DNA of 64,000 bases from Paludibacteraceae bacterium (GTDB taxonomy: Bacteria; Bacteroidota; Bacteroidia; Bacteroidales; Paludibacteraceae): the NCBI GenBank assembly GCA_024401455.1, contig JAKSLA010000004.1:1-64000 (forward strand). The letters run 5' to 3'. The translations under genes were made by a program, and so were the position numbers. The notes under the pieces are model-generated. The model saw only the letters and a program-made list of their open reading frames with translations. It ran no database searches and was not told the origin of the DNA. Positions 61,049-64,000 of this stretch are shown here, in pieces; position 1 is the stretch's first letter, and each line of letters begins with the position of its first letter.

Positions 61049-61924
61049 TTATTTCTTGATAGACAAGTTTTTTACATACAATCCGACAGGATAGTTTGAA
61101 GATTGCTTTACTCGATTCTCCTTCAAGTATCTATTGACGATACGAAGGTCGTAAGGCTCTTCGGTTGCAATCAAGACCATACGCTCTTCACCGGCAGGCT
61201 CCGTAAACTCAATCGGGAAATCCACCAAATCAATCGTGCTCTCAGCAGGGATAAGCAAATGGGCCATTGTCTGGGCATCGTCCATCGGCAGGCAAACGTA
61301 CGTTTCACCTTCCGAATCAAGGTCGAGCACATTGACGTACATCGGCTTGTCTCCACTGTTCTTCACCCTGAAGATGGCTTGACCACCGATCTTTGCCTCA
61401 CCTTGAATACTGTTGTCGCCCTCACGCTCCACCAACTCAAAAGAGATGGCATAATCGGTTCTCTGATTGGTTGCGCCTTTTAGGCTTGTGCCATTCATCT
61501 TTGCAAAGAGTGATTTGGCAATGTCGTTCTCCACGATGTCCCCACGGTAGGTACAACCAGCCGCCTCGTGACTGATTCGGTCAGAACCACCATTAAACAT
61601 CGATTTCATCGCATGATTAAAAAACTGAGCGGTCACATTTTGTTGCTTGCCCTTCAACTCGTCAAGCAACGTTGCCAACTTCTTGGCACCACTCTGTGGA
61701 ATGGCGTACATCTTTTCCGCCTTCTTATCCAAGAGCGTCAACGAAGAGTTTTGAGCAATTCGGACCACATCGTTCGCCGAAAGGACATCACGCTTTTTCA
61801 ACTTGGTCCATTCAGAACCTTTCTGAACCTCGGCCACACCCGTCGAAGAATAGACATATATGTCCTGCGCATGAAGCAAGACTGAGAAAAGGGAGGCCAG
61901 AAGTGCTATTGCAATCTTTTTCAT
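61049..61924 (-). CDS. Exported DUF4384 protein
   Basis: A 291-residue protein with a signal peptide (KKIAIALLASLFSVLLHAQ, cut near residue 19). The N-terminal half (YSSTGVAEVQKGSEWTKLKK) looks like a small SH3/FecR-like beta domain; from about residue 165 a DUF4384 domain follows (AIFRVKNSGDKPMYVNVLDL, LIPAESTIDL, FPIEFTEPAGEERMVLIATE). DUF4384 domains occur in periplasmic proteins, often with peptidase or kinase-like partners; the function is unknown. It appears to be a single-gene transcript. Confidence 0.85.
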   Translation of the reverse strand: MKKIAIALLASLFSVLLHAQDIYVYSSTGVAEVQKGSEWTKLKKRDVLSANDVVRIAQNSSLTLLDKKAEKMYAIPQSGAKKLATLLDELKGKQQNVTAQFFNHAMKSMFNGGSDRISHEAAGCTYRGDIVENDIAKSLFAKMNGTSLKGATNQRTDYAISFELVEREGDNSIQGEAKIGGQAIFRVKNSGDKPMYVNVLDLDSEGETYVCLPMDDAQTMAHLLIPAESTIDLVDFPIEFTEPAGEERMVLIATEEPYDLRIVNRYLKENRVKQSSNYPVGLYVKNLSIKK

Positions 61925-61988
61925 CTTTACTACTATTTTATGGGACTATGCCCGTTATACTTCATTTTATGGTCAAAACCTATATTAT

Positions 61989-61996
61989 CAAAGTTA
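61989..61996 (-). promoter_or_regulatory. Candidate -7 box for the DUF4384 gene (TAACTTTG)
   Basis: The minus strand reads TAACTTTG, an exact TAnnTTTG match 65 bp before the start. Confidence 0.4.
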
Positions 61997-62119
61997 CAAT
62001 AATCTTACCAAAAAGAAAAGGAGTACAAACTTTTTTAGGATTTTTTGAATCATCATACAATTACAGGTCACTAAAAAAGCGAACAGGCAGAGAGACTTCT
62101 CCGCCCACCCACTAAAAAT

Positions 62120-62554
62120 TCATTCCATTCCGCCCATCATCTCCTTTGCATACTCGTAGTCCGCATTGGTGAAGGTGTAGGTTACGATATGATAATATTT
62201 AGACTTATCAAACACATCACCATTTTCAAGGTCAAATATTTTAAAAACTCTATTTCCCCTCGAACCAACCGCAATAAATGTATCTGAGAAAACTATTTTC
62301 ACAGAATCCACGAAGAAAAAGTAAGGAACTGCTTCGACAACACCTCTATCACACGTTTCAAACGAATACTTCGAACCGTGCCTAATCTCATAAGACTTTT
62401 CGCATCCTCTGTCATATTCTGTTACAAACATATCATAATCAGACTCATTCTTTATCTCAACACAAGTCACACTCTCTCTTAACCCTTCTTCCCCATTATC
62501 ACAACATGCCAACGTCATTGCCAACATAAATAGAATCAATAATTTTCTTACCAT
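62120..62554 (-). CDS. Putative lipoprotein, 144 aa
   Basis: The N-terminus RKLLILFMLAMTLACCDNG is a lipoprotein signal with the lipobox cysteine near residue 17. The rest is a beta-rich domain without a recognised family; two further cysteines (near 30 and 54-67) could form a disulfide. It probably sits in the periplasm-facing side of a membrane. Its ATG overlaps the end of a 44-codon frame upstream, which suggests coupling. Confidence 0.7.
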   Translation of the reverse strand: MVRKLLILFMLAMTLACCDNGEEGLRESVTCVEIKNESDYDMFVTEYDRGCEKSYEIRHGSKYSFETCDRGVVEAVPYFFFVDSVKIVFSDTFIAVGSRGNRVFKIFDLENGDVFDKSKYYHIVTYTFTNADYEYAKEMMGGME

Positions 62555-62682
62555 ATCTCTTCGTACTTTTTAAACAACAAATCAATTTTAGCATTAGTCA
62601 CTCCTGATGGTTTACTTCCTGATTTCAAACATGATTGTAGCAATCCTATCAACATGCAACCAAATAGAAAATTTAATCTCAT
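62548..62682 (-). CDS. Predicted lipoprotein-like small peptide, 44 aa
   Basis: An ATG at 62682 opens 44 codons: MRLNFLFGCMLIGLLQSC then LKSGSKPSGV and KIDLLFKKYEEIW. The N-terminus is a short hydrophobic signal with a lipobox-like LLQSC. Its stop lies inside the second codon of the 62120-62554 gene, and a TATATTTG box lies 39 bp upstream. Two adjacent lipoprotein-type starts suggest either a small co-transcribed lipoprotein or an upstream frame controlling the larger one. Confidence 0.4.
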   Translation of the reverse strand: MRLNFLFGCMLIGLLQSCLKSGSKPSGVTNAKIDLLFKKYEEIW

Positions 62683-62720
62683 AAAATAAAACAATTGTCA
62701 ATTGTATTTTAAAATATCTG

Positions 62721-62728
62721 CAAATATA
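62721..62728 (-). promoter_or_regulatory. Candidate -7 box for the lipoprotein pair (TATATTTG)
   Basis: The minus strand reads TATATTTG, matching TAnnTTTG, 39 bp before the 44-codon frame. Confidence 0.35.
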
Positions 62729-62888
62729 CACATAAAAAGTTTTAAACGCTACTTTTTTATGGTTATTTATATTCCATCCAACTGTTCTATCATTTTCTTA
62801 CCAAATAATCAACAGGGAGCGGTTAACCATCATCAAAGAAGCGCCTAACCAAAATAAAAGGATTGGATTTTTTCGATAAAATGGGCAT

Positions 62889-63650
62889 TTATCGCTTTTC
62901 GGGAAGATAACGCCAAAAACGGACAGGCAACTGCCGCTTATGCGCCCTCGGGTTAAGACGCTCCTTGATGGCTATGGCATTGAAATAGCCTTTCCACAAT
63001 TGTTGGAAGAGTTGCTCGTCCATATCAGCAACCTTCTCAGAAAGAATGCCACGGTCATCCCATTGTTTGTCATCCAGATGAATCTCGGTTGCTTTCTGCA
63101 TATCATAATAATAGCCATAATCACGCTTGGCATCATAAATTATCCACTTTTGGTCATGGAATCTATCGATGAAATGGGACAATGTTATAGGTAAAACATT
63201 AAACGCCGGCTCCAAGCAAGAGAAATACATACCATCCGCCGTTTTCTGGAAGCGAACAAACTGCAACACACGTTCTCGCTCCTTTTGCACCTGACGCCAT
63301 ATCTTGGCCAACTCCATCACATCCGGATCACCAAAATTCAACTCAATGGATTGAGGCGCATCAATCGCTTTCCGAATATAACGGAAAATCAACATGTCAA
63401 CTTCAGGCAACTCGGAAAGCCAGCAATCGGGCAACGTATAGAGAGCCGACTTGGAAATCCTACGTTCCAAACCCTTCCAAACTCGAGAATAACGCTCCTC
63501 ATCCGTCTGAATTTCCACGATTTCATCGCAGAAAAGCGGAACCATATCGTTCTCGCCCAACAACTGATCGGGAAACATTTTGGAGGCATAGGCTTCAAAC
63601 ACAGCCGTCAGAAGTCCTTCAAACGTCTTATCATATCTATACACTATCAT
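62889..63650 (-). CDS. TIGR03915-type DNA-metabolism protein
   Basis: A 253-residue protein beginning MIVYRYDKTFEGLLTAVFEAY, the hallmark of the TIGR03915 family, with HFIDRFHDQKWIIYDAKRDYGYYYD near residues 156-180 and a basic C-terminus (RLNPRAHKRQLPVRFWRYLP). The family is always encoded beside a radical-SAM partner (TIGR03916), as here, 6 bp downstream of it. A role in DNA modification or repair has been proposed from related uracil-DNA glycosylase-like sequences; the reaction is unproven. Confidence 0.9.
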   Translation of the reverse strand: MIVYRYDKTFEGLLTAVFEAYASKMFPDQLLGENDMVPLFCDEIVEIQTDEERYSRVWKGLERRISKSALYTLPDCWLSELPEVDMLIFRYIRKAIDAPQSIELNFGDPDVMELAKIWRQVQKERERVLQFVRFQKTADGMYFSCLEPAFNVLPITLSHFIDRFHDQKWIIYDAKRDYGYYYDMQKATEIHLDDKQWDDRGILSEKVADMDEQLFQQLWKGYFNAIAIKERLNPRAHKRQLPVRFWRYLPEKR

Positions 63651-63656
63651 AACGAA

Positions 63657-64000
63657 TCAATCATCGGAAAACTGAAGAGAATATTGCGTATTCATCGAAT
63701 TTTTCGCCCCCTTTGTCAATATACGCTTCACACGCTCGGGTGTCAACTCATTGACCGTACGGATAGGCAACTCACGACAAGTAAGGAAGTATTGCGCCTT
63801 CTTCATCACCACCCCCATCTTCTTCAACTGCCAAGAGGAGATGTGACCGAAACGGCGTGAAGTCACAATCAAATTGGCCGACTTGACGCCAATGCCCGGA
63901 ACACGAAGCAGCATCTCATAATCTGCCGTATCAACATCCAACGGGAACTTCTCAGGATGACGCAACGCCCACGACAACTTGGGGTCTATCTCCAAATCAA
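63657..64000 (-). CDS. Radical-SAM putative DNA modification/repair protein, C-terminal part
   Basis: The frame is open to the window end, so only the last 112-114 residues are seen; the radical-SAM core with its Cys-x3-Cys-x2-Cys cluster lies outside. The visible part has DPKLSWALRHPEKFPLDV and a helix-hairpin-helix-like LLRVPGIGVKSANLIV, then RRFGHISSWQLKKMGVVMKKA, typical of TIGR03916 C-termini, which bind DNA through this motif. It is the upstream partner of the TIGR03915 gene. Confidence 0.85.
   Translation of the reverse strand, partial: DLEIDPKLSWALRHPEKFPLDVDTADYEMLLRVPGIGVKSANLIVTSRRFGHISSWQLKKMGVVMKKAQYFLTCRELPIRTVNELTPERVKRILTKGAKNSMNTQYSLQFSDD

Overview
This window comes from the chromosome of a member of the Bacteroidales (Bacteroidaceae or Prevotellaceae type). 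The signs are a type IX secretion-like C-terminal domain, an N-succinyl/N-acetylornithine carbamoyltransferase in place of ordinary ArgF, TAnnTTTG promoter boxes, weak Shine-Dalgarno sequences, a DUF4384 protein and the paired TIGR03915/radical-SAM genes. No transposase, integrase, tRNA, rRNA or CRISPR array was seen.

Layout. 0-1.5 kb: the 3' end of a surface protein, a 38-residue peptide gene and a cluster of palindromic repeats. 1.5-6.6 kb (minus strand): cobalamin nucleotide-loop assembly, cobD-cbiB-HAD-cobU-cobT-cobS. 6.7-24.2 kb (minus): a first Wzx/Wzy surface-polysaccharide cluster. It holds a full set for UDP-di-N-acetylbacillosamine (PglF-, PglE-, PglD- and PglC-like), GDP-fucose genes (gmd, fcl), a UDP-HexNAc dehydrogenase, Wzx, Wzy, glycosyltransferases and a WbuC cupin. 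24.3-25.9 kb: an AAA-type ATPase with a small PD-(D/E)XK-like partner. 26.1-43.9 kb (minus): a second, separate Wzx/Wzy cluster with rfbABCD (dTDP-rhamnose), pyruvyl transferase, WbsX, EpsG-like polymerase, a second initiating sugar transferase and a PIG-L deacetylase. 44-52.6 kb: a patchwork of a second WbuC gene, a glmS 5' fragment, a DUF1016 nuclease, a second ATPase/PD-(D/E)XK-like pair, a Fic gene with a truncated duplicate, a 3-copy repeat of about 220 bp and toxin-antitoxin-like small genes. 52.7-56.5 kb (minus): UDP-glucuronate 4-epimerase, manC and ugd. 56.9-60.3 kb (plus): proB, proA and argF'. 60.5-64 kb (minus): GlsB-like membrane protein, DUF4384 protein, small lipoproteins, TIGR03915 protein and the end of its radical-SAM partner.

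How it fits together. ManC, Gmd and Fcl make GDP-mannose and GDP-fucose; Ugd and the 4-epimerase make UDP-GlcA and UDP-GalA; RfbABCD make dTDP-rhamnose; the Pgl-like set makes a diacetamido sugar for the first initiating transferase. Each cluster has its own flippase, polymerase and initiating transferase, so two lipid-linked glycans are probably built here.

Best candidate for an undescribed system: two diverged copies of one two-gene operon (24.3-25.9 and 47.3-49.0 kb). Each has a 391-residue SMC/ABC-like ATPase with shared YIPSER, SSG(I/L)QS, EEPE and THSPY motifs, joined by an ATGA overlap to a small protein carrying D...E-x-K and a following glutamine. Both lie at the upstream edge of a polysaccharide cluster, upstream of a wbuC gene. 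A role in phage defence is an inference.
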